This document shows, in pieces, positions 8,653 through 17,777 of a stretch of DNA of 64,000 nucleotides; position 1 is the stretch's first letter; every line of letters begins with the position of its first letter. Below the pieces are notes generated by a model. That model did not search any database. It was not told the DNA's origin and saw nothing but the letters and a program-made list of their open reading frames with translations. The DNA lies in NCBI RefSeq assembly GCF_023101665.1, contig NZ_CP082161.1, forward strand, positions 3,286,001 to 3,350,000, given 5' to 3'. Made by a program: the position numbers and the translations under genes. Source of the DNA: Bradyrhizobium sp. 195 (lineage in GTDB: Bacteria > Pseudomonadota > Alphaproteobacteria > Rhizobiales > Xanthobacteraceae).

Positions 8653-9668
8653 CCGAGCTTGAGGCCGGGCGCGCCGAGCAGTTGGCGCCGGTGCGCCATA
8701 GTATGGCGCTGCAACGCTATCGCGACGTGCTGATCGCGCTGATCGCCTTCGCGGTGCTGGCGAGTCTTCCGCTGTTCACGGGCAGCAAGGCGCTGCTCGA
8801 CTTCGTCATCCGCTGCTCGGGTTACGGCCTGTTCGCGACCTCACTCAATCTGCTGGTGGGATACACCGGCCTGACCTCGTTCGGGCATGGCATGTTCTTC
8901 GGCCTTGGCGCCTACAGCTTCGGCCTGATCATGCAGAAGATCGCTGTGCCCATTCCGGTCGCATTCGCCGCGACGCTGGCGATCACGGCGCTGATCGCGG
9001 CCGTCATCGGCGCGATCTGCGTGCGGCTGAAGGAGATCTATTTCGCCTTCGTTACGCTCGCCTTCCAGATGCTGATCCACTCGACCATCCTGTCCTGGGC
9101 CTCTTTCACCGGCGGCGACCAGGGGCTGCGTGGCGGCATTCCAAGGCCCGCGTTCCTCGGCATCGATCTCTCTAATCACGTCCATCTCTATGTCACGAGC
9201 TGCGCGCTTCTGATCCTCGGCCTGCTCGCGATGCGGCAGATCGCGCAATCGCCGTTCGGCTACACCTTGCGCATGATCCGCGACAATGCGGCGCGGGCGA
9301 GCTTCCTTGGCATCGACGTCTGGCGCGCCAAGCTCACCGTGTTCGTGCTGGCGGCGCTGTTCGCGTCGATGGGCGGCATGGTGATGGCGTTGTTCGTATC
9401 AGGCGCTTATCCGGAATTCGCCTATTGGACGATCTCGGGCGAGGGCATTTTCATCAATATGCTCGGCGGCGTCTCGACCTTCCTGGGCCCGATGGTCGGC
9501 ACCGTGCTGCTCTTGCTGCTCAACGACACCGTGACGCGCTTCACCGAGTATCACGGCATCGTGCTCGGTGTGGTCATCCTGTTCTTCGCGCTGGGTCTGC
9601 GCAAAGGCCTGCTCGACTTCGTCGCCGAATGGTTTTCGCGCCGTCGCGATGCGGGCGAGGGGCGCTAG
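8649..9668 (+). CDS. Liv-type ABC permease (LivM-like)
   Basis: 339 residues, hydrophobic, with the LivM signature NLLVGYTGLTSFGHGMFFG at about residues 73-91 and the coupling-loop segment MLGGVSTFLGPMVGTVLLLL near 276-295. Second half of the heterodimeric channel. Its ATG overlaps the stop of the LivH-like gene, and the LivG-like ATPase begins 3 bp after its stop. Confidence 0.92.
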   Translation: MTELEAGRAEQLAPVRHSMALQRYRDVLIALIAFAVLASLPLFTGSKALLDFVIRCSGYGLFATSLNLLVGYTGLTSFGHGMFFGLGAYSFGLIMQKIAVPIPVAFAATLAITALIAAVIGAICVRLKEIYFAFVTLAFQMLIHSTILSWASFTGGDQGLRGGIPRPAFLGIDLSNHVHLYVTSCALLILGLLAMRQIAQSPFGYTLRMIRDNAARASFLGIDVWRAKLTVFVLAALFASMGGMVMALFVSGAYPEFAYWTISGEGIFINMLGGVSTFLGPMVGTVLLLLLNDTVTRFTEYHGIVLGVVILFFALGLRKGLLDFVAEWFSRRRDAGEGR

Positions 9669-9670
9669 CG

Positions 9671-10422
9671 ATGCTGGAGATCCGCAACCTCGCAAAGTCC
9701 TTTGGCGGCGTGAAGGCGACCAACGACGTCTCGCTCGACTTCCCCGATGGCTCGCTGACCGCGGTGATCGGCCCGAACGGCGCGGGCAAGAGCACCTTCT
9801 TCAACCTGATCACCGGCGCCTTGAGGCCGGATTCCGGAGAGGTGCTGCTCGACGGCGTCGATCTCGCCGGCCGCTCGCCACCGGAAATCGTCCGCCACGG
9901 CATCGGTCGCGCTTTTCAGGTCGCCAGCATCTTCAAGTCGCTGACGGTGCAGGAGACCATGCTCGCCGCCGTCAGCGCGGACCAGCGCACGTCCGCGGTG
10001 CTGCACAAGCGTTTTCCGTTGCCGGAGACGCGGGACCGCGCTGAGCACGTGATGGAGTTGCTGGGCCTCGCCGGAAAGCGCCACCGCACAGCTGCGACGC
10101 TCTCGCACGGCGACCAGAAGCTGCTCGATATCGCGCTGGCGCTGGTGCTCGAACCAAAAGTGCTGCTGCTGGACGAGCCCACCGCCGGCATGGGCCCCGA
10201 AGAGCGCTGGCGCATGATCGACAAGGTGCGCGAGCTCTGGGAGACGCAAAAGATTACTGTCGTCTTCATCGAGCACGACATGGACATCGTGTTCAAGATC
10301 GCGCCCAAGATCGTCGTGCTCTGCTACGGCCGCATCCTGGCGACGGGCACGCCCGATGAGATCCGCAACAACAGCGCCGTGATCGAGGCCTATCTCGGCA
10401 CCGAACATGCGGGAGCGGCCGC

Positions 10423-10426
<4 letters not shown>
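9671..10426 (+). CDS. Liv-type ABC ATPase (LivG-like)
   Basis: 251 residues. Walker A GPNGAGKS (about 34-41), ABC signature LSHGDQKLLD, Walker B VLLLDEPTAGM, and a switch His in FIEHDMD. LSHGD replaces the usual LSGGQ, a common variant in this subfamily. The ATG at 9671 gives the normal family N-terminus MLEIRNLAKSFGG; the frame is open further upstream, but that would only overlap the permease. Overlaps the next ATPase by 4 bp. Confidence 0.93.
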
Positions 10427-11136
<710 letters not shown>

Positions 11137-11302
11137 GCCGGGCGCCGGTGTCCAAATAGGCCGGAAGAAGAAAACCATTGCCCTCGGGGTATCCGCCGGA
11201 AGGACTTTCCCCTCCGGAGGACAAAAACGCCAATCGCTTCCATTGCCGTTTGCGCCCGAAACGACGACATTCCCATCAGAATTTGATGGATTGGCTACGG
11301 TC

Positions 11303-11521
11303 ATGGAACGCACTGGATTTGAGCCCTTCGGCGAGCAGCTGGTGTCCGCAACGGACGTCCAGCCGAAATCGCGCGCGTCGAAGCTCCTGCTGCGGGCCGG
11401 GACTACACTGTTCTGGTCGCTGGTCGCGGGCATTGTGCTCGCCCGTGCGGCCTTCTTCGAGCCGGGCATCTATGACGGCTTCAGCCGGGTGGCCTCGCTC
11501 GCCAAGAGCCTGATCTTCTAA
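11303..11521 (+). CDS. Small single-pass membrane protein, hypothetical
   Basis: 72 residues from ATG 11303. A charged N-terminal half is followed by one hydrophobic helix (FWSLVAGIVLARAAFF, about 37-52) and a short amphipathic tail ending AKSLIF. No family recognised. No strong ribosome binding site is seen. It stands alone between the Liv operon and the YeiH-type exporter on the same strand. Codon use looks coding (GC-rich third positions), so a real small membrane protein is likely. Confidence 0.5.
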   Translation: MERTGFEPFGEQLVSATDVQPKSRASKLLLRAGTTLFWSLVAGIVLARAAFFEPGIYDGFSRVASLAKSLIF

Positions 11522-11642
11522 GGCTCGCCTGGGCGGTTTATTCCGGGCTGAGGAGACGACTTCCCTCGGCCCTGATATGCCGAAAACTTATTCCCCAATC
11601 GGACGCCGCTGCGTATAAATCCTTCTCCTCGGGGAGAGATTT

Positions 11643-12698
11643 GTGTCGCAGAATCAAGCATCCAGCCAGGCCGATTCCAAGCCGACTGCCATTAGCCGCG
11701 TCGTCGCGCTGATTCCCGGAATTCTCCTCTGTATAGCCGTCGCCGGAGTCTCGGCCCTTTTGGAGCGGGCCGAACTTGGCGTTTTCGAGCATCCCTATGT
11801 CGAGGCGCTGGTGATGGCGATCCTGCTCGGCATGGTGCTCCGCAGCTTCTGGAAACCGGCGCCACGCTGGCAGGCCGGGATTGCTTTCAGCGCCAAGCAG
11901 CTCCTCGAAGTCGCCGTCATGTTGCTGGGAGCCTCGATCAGCTTCGCCGCCATCGCAGCCTCGGGGATCGCGCTCCTCGCATCGATCGCCGCCGTCGTCG
12001 TGATCGCGCTCTGCGTCTCGTTCGGCCTCAGCCGTCTGCTGGGTCTGTCGACACGACTGTCGATCCTGATCGCCTGCGGCAACTCGATCTGCGGCAATTC
12101 CGCGATCGCCGCCGTGGCGCCGATCATCGGCGCCAACAACGACGAGATCGCATCCTCGATCTCCTTCACCGCGATCCTCGGCGTGATGATGGTGCTCGGC
12201 CTGCCGCTGCTGATCCCGCTGCTGCAATTGTCCGCCACGCAATATGGCATCCTCGCAGGCCTCACCGTCTACGCGGTGCCGCAGGTGCTGGCCGCGACGG
12301 TCCCGGCGGGGCTCGTCTCGACGCAGATCGGCACGCTGGTCAAGCTCATGCGCGTCCTGATGCTGGGGCCGGTCGTCGTCGGCCTGTCTCTCGTCGCCTC
12401 GCGCTGGCAGAGCGACGCCAAGAAGACCAATGTCGGCTTCTTCCGTCTGGTCCCCTGGTTCATCCTCGGCTTCCTCGCGCTCGCGACTCTGCGGTCATTG
12501 GAGATCGTGCCGGCCACGGTGGTGGGCCCGGTGACGAAGATCACCGGCTTTCTCACGGTGGTGTCGATGGCCGCGCTCGGCCTCGGCGTCGACGTGCGCG
12601 TGCTCGCCAATGTCGGGGGCAGGGTGACGGCCGCGGTCACGCTGTCGCTGCTGCTGCTGCTGGGGATCAGCATCGCGCTGGTGCAGTGGTTCAAGTGA
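11643..12698 (+). CDS. YeiH/UPF0324-family putative sulfate exporter
   Basis: 351 residues from GTG 11643, with a good GGGGAGAG ribosome site. About ten membrane helices and the family motif ACGNSICGNSAIAAVAPIIG at about residues 140-159. The family is annotated as a putative sulfate exporter from limited evidence. It lies about 140 bp beyond the end of the convergent SsuABC-like genes. An outlet for sulfate or sulfite from neighbouring sulfur-compound metabolism is possible but only inferred. Confidence 0.85.
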   Translation: MSQNQASSQADSKPTAISRVVALIPGILLCIAVAGVSALLERAELGVFEHPYVEALVMAILLGMVLRSFWKPAPRWQAGIAFSAKQLLEVAVMLLGASISFAAIAASGIALLASIAAVVVIALCVSFGLSRLLGLSTRLSILIACGNSICGNSAIAAVAPIIGANNDEIASSISFTAILGVMMVLGLPLLIPLLQLSATQYGILAGLTVYAVPQVLAATVPAGLVSTQIGTLVKLMRVLMLGPVVVGLSLVASRWQSDAKKTNVGFFRLVPWFILGFLALATLRSLEIVPATVVGPVTKITGFLTVVSMAALGLGVDVRVLANVGGRVTAAVTLSLLLLLGISIALVQWFK

Positions 12699-12713
12699 CG
12701 GACGCGAAGCTAC

Positions 12714-12807
12714 CGTAGGGTGGGCAAAGGCGCGAAAGCGCCGTGCCCACGTAGCAGTTCAGCGTGCGACCAAGTTGGTGGGCACGCTTCGCTTTGCCCA
12801 CCCTACG
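12714..12807. repeat. Palindromic intergenic repeat (GTAGGGTGGGC family)
   Basis: Terminal arms CGTAGGGTGGGCAAAG and CTTTGCCCACCCTACG enclose smaller hairpins (GGCGC/GCGCC; GTGCCCAC with GTGGGCAC). It lies between the convergent yeiH-like and SsuB-like genes, where it can serve as a bidirectional terminator. This type of repeat is common in Bradyrhizobium and relatives. Confidence 0.85.
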
Positions 12808-12840
12808 AGACCGTCATCGCCGTCAGCGGGGCAAGGTAAA

Positions 12841-13713
12841 TCAGATCACATCTGCCAGCGAATGGCCGTTCAGCTCGATGCTCAGCCCCTGCATGCCCAT
12901 GTCGTTGATCTCGCCGCCCATCGCCTTCAGGCTTTCCTCGCGGATCAGCGACATCAGCCCGCGGCGCAGCGCCAGGAATTCCGACGACATCATCATCGAT
13001 TGCTGCCGCGGCCGCTCCAGCGGAATCGGGATCTCCGCCTTGATCGAGCCGGGACGCGCGGTCATGCAGTAGACGCGGTCGGAGAGGAAGATCGCCTCGT
13101 CGATATCGTGGGTGACGAACAGCACCGAGATCTTCAGCCGCTGCCACATGTTGGTGAGGATCTGCTGCATGATGACGCGCGTCTGCGCATCGAGCGCGCC
13201 GAAGGGCTCATCCAGCAGCAGGACTTTCGGTCCGGTCGCGAGCGCGCGGACGATGCCGACGCGCTGCTTCATGCCGCCGGAGAGCCTTTCCGGATAGTGC
13301 TTCTCGAACGCCTCGAGACCCGCGAGCCCGAGCAGCGTGCGCGCCGCCCGTTCGCGCTGGGAGCGCGGCATGCCGCGCATCTTTAGGCCGAACTCGACGT
13401 TCTCCCGCACCGTCTTCCAGGGAAACAGCGAATATTGCTGGAACACCATGCCGCGTTCGGCGCTGGGGCCGTTCACGCGCTCGCCGTCGACAGTGACGAT
13501 TCCCGTGGTCGGCTTGAGGAAGCCGGCGACCGCATTGAGCAGGGTCGACTTTCCGCAGCCCGAGGGCCCGACGATCGAGACGAATTCGCCGGGCTTCACA
13601 TGGATCTGCGTGTCGCTTACGGCCTGCACCGCTCCCTCGATGGTCTCGTAGGCGAGGGAGAAGTTCTCGACCTCGATATGGCCTTTCGGGGGACTCGTAA
13701 TCATCTCGCTCAT
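12841..13713 (-). CDS. SsuB/TauB-type ABC ATPase
   Basis: 290 residues from ATG 13713 (MSEMITSPPKGHIEVENFSL). Walker A GPSGCGKST, signature LSGGMKQRV, Walker B VLLLDEPFGALDAQTR: the nitrate/sulfonate/taurine ATPase class. The C-terminal 60 residues hold a Met/Ser-rich SMMMSSEF stretch. Its start overlaps the permease stop by 4 bp. It powers the importer whose receptor lies upstream. Frame extension above 13713 runs inside the permease gene and is not coding. Confidence 0.92.
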   Translation of the reverse strand: MSEMITSPPKGHIEVENFSLAYETIEGAVQAVSDTQIHVKPGEFVSIVGPSGCGKSTLLNAVAGFLKPTTGIVTVDGERVNGPSAERGMVFQQYSLFPWKTVRENVEFGLKMRGMPRSQRERAARTLLGLAGLEAFEKHYPERLSGGMKQRVGIVRALATGPKVLLLDEPFGALDAQTRVIMQQILTNMWQRLKISVLFVTHDIDEAIFLSDRVYCMTARPGSIKAEIPIPLERPRQQSMMMSSEFLALRRGLMSLIREESLKAMGGEINDMGMQGLSIELNGHSLADVI

Positions 13714-14636
13714 GACGATCTCCACGGCATCACCAATTGCCCCGCGCCTCTGATCAGCAGGCTCGACCCGAGGCCGAGCACGCCGATCGCGATCATGCCG
13801 AGCGCGATGTCGGCATACTGGACCAGCGAATAGGCTTCCCAGGTGAAATAGCCGATGCCGTACTGCCCGGAGATCATCTCGGCCGCGATCAGCGACACCC
13901 AGGCGACACCCATGCCGACGGTGAGGCCGGTGAAGATGTGCGGCAGCGATGCCGGAAAATACACCTCGCGGAAGATCGAGCGTTCCCGCGCGCCGAGACA
14001 TTGCGCGGCGCGCACCAGCACGGGATCGACCAGCGACATGCCATGCAGCGTGTTGACGAGGATCGGGAAGAACGAGCCGAGGAAGGTGATGTAGACGATG
14101 CTCTGCTCGTTGGTCGGCCACAGCATGATCGCCATCGGCACCCAGGCGATCGCCGGAATCGGCCGCAGCACCTCCGCCACCGGGAAGATCACCTCGTGCA
14201 CCAGCTTGAAGCGGCCCATGATCAGGCCGAGTGGCACGCCGACGATCGCAGCGAGCGAGAATCCGATGAAGATGCGCCGGCAGCTCAGCACGATGTGCAT
14301 CAGGAATTTGGGATCGTGGATCGCCTTGGTGAAGCTGGCATAGACGGCGAGCGGCGACGGCACGTTGGTGAAGCGCACGAAGAACACGACGCGATATGTC
14401 GTGAGCAGGTGCCAGACCAGCAGGAAGGCGAGCAGCGAAATCACGCCGATCGCGGTCGCGCGCAGGCCTGCCCGGTGGAGCCGGTACCAGCGTAGCGCGA
14501 GTGTGCCGAAGGAAGCCGGCGTCGTGGAAAGCGGCGTCGTAGGCGGGGTGACGACGGCGGGCGCAGGGCCTGCCTCTGCGATGGCTGGTGCGGGCATGCT
14601 GTCCTCGGGATGTCGGACGAGGGCGGGACTGCTCAC
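13710..14636 (-). CDS. SsuC/TauC-type ABC permease
   Basis: 308 residues. A Pro/Ala-rich cytoplasmic N-terminus (about 45 residues) precedes six membrane helices. The binding-protein-dependent transport loop is at VRAAQCLGARERSIFREVYFP, about residues 205-225. It overlaps both neighbours by 4 bp, so receptor, permease and ATPase are translationally coupled. The membrane path for the same unknown substrate as the fused receptor upstream. Confidence 0.92.
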   Translation of the reverse strand: MSSPALVRHPEDSMPAPAIAEAGPAPAVVTPPTTPLSTTPASFGTLALRWYRLHRAGLRATAIGVISLLAFLLVWHLLTTYRVVFFVRFTNVPSPLAVYASFTKAIHDPKFLMHIVLSCRRIFIGFSLAAIVGVPLGLIMGRFKLVHEVIFPVAEVLRPIPAIAWVPMAIMLWPTNEQSIVYITFLGSFFPILVNTLHGMSLVDPVLVRAAQCLGARERSIFREVYFPASLPHIFTGLTVGMGVAWVSLIAAEMISGQYGIGYFTWEAYSLVQYADIALGMIAIGVLGLGSSLLIRGAGQLVMPWRSS

Positions 14637-16054
14637 GTCTTGCCTCCGCCGACCGCGGCCTTCACCGCGTCATCGAAGCCGAGCACCTTGCCGTTGACTT
14701 TGGCCGCGTAGGCTTCGGCGTCCTTCTTCAGCAGGAAGGGCGCCACATCGCCATTGCCGACCGCGAAGAAGGCCTGGTCGGCGAACAGCTTGATGCCGCG
14801 CGTGGTGTCGAAGACGTAGGCGACGTTGATCTTCTTGCCCTTGGCCTTGTAGTCGGCGTACGCACCGAGGGTGCAGGCGGCGGACGAGAAAGGCATGATG
14901 CCGGCATCGTCGACCCAGACCTCCCCGGCCTTGCGCGGATCGGCGATCGGCTTCTTGCAGAAGGCATCCTCGCCGGAGATCTCGTAGTTCTTGGTGCTCG
15001 CAAGCTGGGCGTCGTAGTCGAGCTTCATCTCGGCATAGGCCTTGCGGATGTAGCCGTCGTCGACCCATTTCTTCGGATCGAATTCCTTCATGCGACCGAG
15101 GTTCTGCAACACCTTGACGTCGGCCGTGGCGGCATCGATCAGAGCGGGCTTGATCGTGGGATCAGTGGTCATGTTGCCGCTGGGCCCCAGGAAGATGTAG
15201 ACCACTTCCTTGTTGATGCCGGTCCATTCCTGGATCTTTTCGGCGGCAAGCTTGGGATCGTCGCGCAGCCACTGGTTGGCGGCGATCACCGCCTTGAAAT
15301 AGGCGACGACGACTTCCGGATATTTCTCCGCGAAATCGGTGCGGACCACGATGCCGTGAAAGGTCGGCAAGTTAGTCTCGACGCCGTCAAAGATCTTTCG
15401 CGCGAAGCCGCGGAAGGGCAGGAGCTCGGCGAAGGGGACGAAGTCGGCATGCGCGTCGATCTTCTTTTCCTGCAGGTTGGTCGAGCCGACCTCGGGGCTC
15501 TGGCTGACGAGCTGGAAGAAATCGGAGGTGTAGCCGCGGTCCTGCATCGCCTTCAGCACCATGCCGTGCGCGGCGGAGCCGAACGGCACGCTGACCAGCT
15601 TGCCCTTGAGATCGGCGAGGTCGTAATAGGGCGAATCCTTGTGAACGACGAGGCCGTTGCCGGAGCCTTCGAGGCTGTAGGCGGCGATGCCGATCAGCCG
15701 GCTTTTGCTCTCCGGATTGCTCTCGAAGGTGAAGCCGTTCACGATCAGCGGATAGTCGCCCATCATGCCGATCTGCAGCTTGTTCGCCATCATCGCATTG
15801 GTGACGGGCGGACCTGAGGTGAAGTTCTGCCACTCCAGCTCGAACTTGATGTTGGCGTACTTGCCGTCCTTTGGCAGGTATTTTTCGAGGAGGCGCAGCT
15901 GGCGGATGACGACGCCGGCAGTCACTGTGTTGGTCGTGGTGTCCTGCGTTCCGATGCCGAGCGTGACGGTTTCCGCGGAGGCCGGCTGCGCGATCAGAAG
16001 CGCCAGCGACGTCACCGAGATCGCGATCGAGAGCGTGGGAAGATGGCGGACCAT
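14633..16054 (-). CDS. SsuA/NMT1-type ABC binding protein with NosL-like C-terminal domain
   Basis: 473 residues from ATG 16054, preferred because GAGG lies just upstream; in-frame ATGs at 16060 and 16066 also exist. Sec signal peptide is residues 1-27 (ending QPASA). Residues about 30-335 are an SsuA/TauA-type receptor (TSGPPVTNAMMANKLQIGMM; GSAAHGMVLKAMQDRGY). The last roughly 108 residues are unusual. Two cysteines (CKKPIADP and SSAACTLG) are followed by a stretch ending in KKDAEAYAAKVNGKVLGFDD, which resembles the DAEAF...G..L.F ending of the copper lipoprotein NosL. The fusion suggests a metal- or thiol-linked substrate. It heads the importer operon and carries the CAACTAAT motif about 85 bp upstream. 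Confidence 0.85.
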   Translation of the reverse strand: MVRHLPTLSIAISVTSLALLIAQPASAETVTLGIGTQDTTTNTVTAGVVIRQLRLLEKYLPKDGKYANIKFELEWQNFTSGPPVTNAMMANKLQIGMMGDYPLIVNGFTFESNPESKSRLIGIAAYSLEGSGNGLVVHKDSPYYDLADLKGKLVSVPFGSAAHGMVLKAMQDRGYTSDFFQLVSQSPEVGSTNLQEKKIDAHADFVPFAELLPFRGFARKIFDGVETNLPTFHGIVVRTDFAEKYPEVVVAYFKAVIAANQWLRDDPKLAAEKIQEWTGINKEVVYIFLGPSGNMTTDPTIKPALIDAATADVKVLQNLGRMKEFDPKKWVDDGYIRKAYAEMKLDYDAQLASTKNYEISGEDAFCKKPIADPRKAGEVWVDDAGIMPFSSAACTLGAYADYKAKGKKINVAYVFDTTRGIKLFADQAFFAVGNGDVAPFLLKKDAEAYAAKVNGKVLGFDDAVKAAVGGGKT

Positions 16055-16135
16055 TCTCATCCTCATTCGGTTGGATGTGCTGTGGTTGCCATGATTGAGT
16101 GAGGGCCCGGACAGGGCAAATCCGGAATGACCGCC

Positions 16136-16151
16136 GCAGTCGATTAGTTGC
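16136..16151 (-). promoter_or_regulatory. CAACTAAT-type motif, copy 1 (upstream of binding-protein gene)
   Basis: On the minus strand this reads GCAACTAATCGACTGC, ending about 82 bp before the receptor ATG. Similar motifs lie at 17616, 17688 and 18574, all within promoters of the same redox module. Probable shared regulator site. A separate perfect palindrome GCACCGGTGC (16211-16220) lies further upstream. Confidence 0.6.
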
Positions 16152-16235
16152 CGGGAAAAGCTGATTGCATACTCCTTGGGCAGTCCTGCACTATAAAGCC
16201 GCTTGCCTGTGCACCGGTGCTGGTCGCACATTCTG

Positions 16236-17010
16236 CTAGTCAGATGCGTGTCCACGCATCTCCTCCAGTACGTCGGTCCGGCAGACCACGATCTGCGACC
16301 GCTTGGTCAGCACGATTCCCTTCTCCTGCATGCGCTTCAGGCTGATCGTGACCCATTGCCGCGTGGCCCCGACCATGTGGGCGATGTCGGCATGGGTGAA
16401 GGCGGCCGCGATCACCCGGCCGTCTGCGTCCTCGACCCCGTAGAGTTCGACGAGGTGCAGCAACAGATGCGCGAGGCGCTGCGTGATGGAGCGCGTTCCC
16501 AGCATCTGGGCCAGCGCCGAATAGCATTTGCCCTTGAAGGTGAGGCCTTCGATCAGGCCGATCGCAAGGTTAGGGATCTCGGCGGCAAGGATGCGCAGCT
16601 CCTTTTCCGGGCAGGTGCACCACGCTGCAATTGCTGGATGCGACGCCGGACCATTGATGCACGGTGCCTTCGAACACTTCGGGCCCACCGACGAAATTGC
16701 CGACATGCCAATAGGCCAGCGTGATCTCGCGCCCGAGCGGAGAGGTGTAGAACACCCGGATCCGGCCGCTCTCGATCAGCCAGATACCGTCATGTTTGCC
16801 GCCCTGGCTGAACAGCGTCTGGCCGCGATTCAGTACCTTGCGGCGGCCCTGCTTCAGCACCAGCTCCCGTTCCCGCGGCGAGAGCTTGTCCATCAGCGGC
16901 GGCGGTCCGCCGATCCATTGCTGGTTCTCGGTGAGGAGCAGCGAGGAGCTGCCGGGAGGCCGGACTGCTGCGGGAACAATCCCACGAACCACATTCGCCG
17001 CCTGCAACAT
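16236..17010 (-). pseudogene. Crp/Fnr-family regulator, frameshifted
   Basis: ATG at 17010 has GGAGG 7 nt upstream. The first frame encodes a cyclic-nucleotide-type sensor domain (SPLGREITLAYWHVGNFVGG) up to SVVHLPGK. The frame then breaks near base 16602, where one extra base (C on the plus strand) separates it from the second frame. The second frame carries ELRILAAEIPNLAIGLIEG and the winged helix (FTHADIAHMVGATRQWVTIS), stopping at 16236. Removing one base restores about 257 residues. No FNR-type cysteine set is obvious. As written the protein would lose its DNA-binding domain. Its location in the middle of the module makes it the likely regulator. Real mutation or sequence error cannot be told apart here. 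Confidence 0.8.
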
Positions 17011-17116
17011 GACCTGCCTCCGGAACGTTCAAATCGTTCTAAAGAGGAGCAATGTCCGTGCCAGATGGGGACGTCGCTGCGAAGCGAGCTTATGGCGCCC
17101 TGTTGCCGCTCACACA

Positions 17117-17223
17117 GCTGTCATCGCCCGGCTTGACCGGGCGATCCAGTATTCCAGAGGCGTTGATGGGATACGGAGAGGCCACGGCGTACTGGATTCC
17201 CCGCCTTCGCGGGGAATGACAGC
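17117..17223. repeat. Palindromic intergenic repeat with two internal hairpins
   Basis: Outer arms GCTGTCAT and ATGACAGC, inner arms GATCCAGTA and TACTGGAT, plus two hairpins: CGCCCGG with CCGGGCG, and TTCCCCG with CGGGGAA. It fills the gap between the Crp-type gene and the DUF971-type gene. It is a known style of dispersed element in Bradyrhizobium and could end transcription of the small upstream gene. Confidence 0.82.
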
Positions 17224-17265
17224 GGGGTTTGTCGGCGCCGTGGTGCGCATCTCTAGGCTGCGCCC

Positions 17266-17568
17266 CTACCGCCCCGCCAAACTCAACAAATACGGCTTCG
17301 GATAAATCCCCCGGTTATGCCCGTCCGAAAACGCGATGTTCAGCCCATAGCCGAGATCGCCGATCTCGGTGATCGCAATTCCCGGAAACGCTTCCGGAAA
17401 GCGGCCGTCGAAACGGGCGCGGGTGCAATGGGCGCATTTGCAGGACAGGCGGAGTGTTTCGGCGGGGACGCTGAGTGCATCGTCCTGTGCCGTGCGGACG
17501 AGTAGCGTGGCGAGATCGGCGCTTGCTTCATAGTCGGCCACGGTCGGCGCCACCAGGGTCATGGTCAT
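17266..17568 (-). CDS. DUF971 (GBBH-like N-terminal) domain protein with CxCxxC
   Basis: 100 residues from ATG 17568, chosen because GGAGG lies 8 nt upstream; the longer frame start lacks a ribosome site. The C-terminal half (ITEIGDLGYGLNIAFSDGHN, then GIYPKPYLLSL) matches the DUF971 fold found at the end of HCF101-type Fe-S scaffolds and at the start of gamma-butyrobetaine hydroxylase. Three cysteines, C43-x-C45-x2-C48 (CKCAHC), precede it and could bind metal or an Fe-S cluster. Divergent from the ferredoxin reductase gene. A role in Fe-S supply to the neighbouring flavoprotein/ferredoxin pair is inferred. Confidence 0.75.
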   Translation of the reverse strand: MTMTLVAPTVADYEASADLATLLVRTAQDDALSVPAETLRLSCKCAHCTRARFDGRFPEAFPGIAITEIGDLGYGLNIAFSDGHNRGIYPKPYLLSLAGR

Positions 17569-17615
17569 GACGAACCTCCGGCTCTTTTCTACGTCGGCGC
17601 GGGACAGCATGAATA

Positions 17616-17627
17616 GCAACTAATTGC
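17616..17627. promoter_or_regulatory. CAACTAAT-type motif, copy 2 (between DUF971 gene and reductase)
   Basis: GCAACTAATTGC has palindromic ends (GCAA-N4-TTGC). It sits 48 bp ahead of the DUF971 start and in the shared divergent promoter with the reductase gene. It is the most symmetric of the four copies. Confidence 0.6.
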
Positions 17628-17687
17628 CGGCGCGGATGGATGTGACGGCGGCCGTCTGCCCTCGCTTCAATCATTGCCTGCGAAATG

Positions 17688-17703
17688 TGAAACTAATCGA
17701 CCG
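17688..17703 (+). promoter_or_regulatory. CAACTAAT-type motif, copy 3 (upstream of reductase)
   Basis: GAAACTAATCGACCGG ends about 75 bp before the reductase ATG. It agrees over AACTAATCGAC with copy 1, including the flank beyond the core, which argues against chance. Confidence 0.6.
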
Positions 17704-17777
17704 GAAATCTCACTTCCGAATTGCCGGTCTCTCCTCTCTCCGAAACCTTGGGCGCCATCGATGGCCAAGGAGAGACC

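Noticed and set aside
11196..11217. CCGGA/TCCGG hairpin after the Liv operon as a terminator
   Set aside because: Short stem and no T-run; too weak to list as a terminator.
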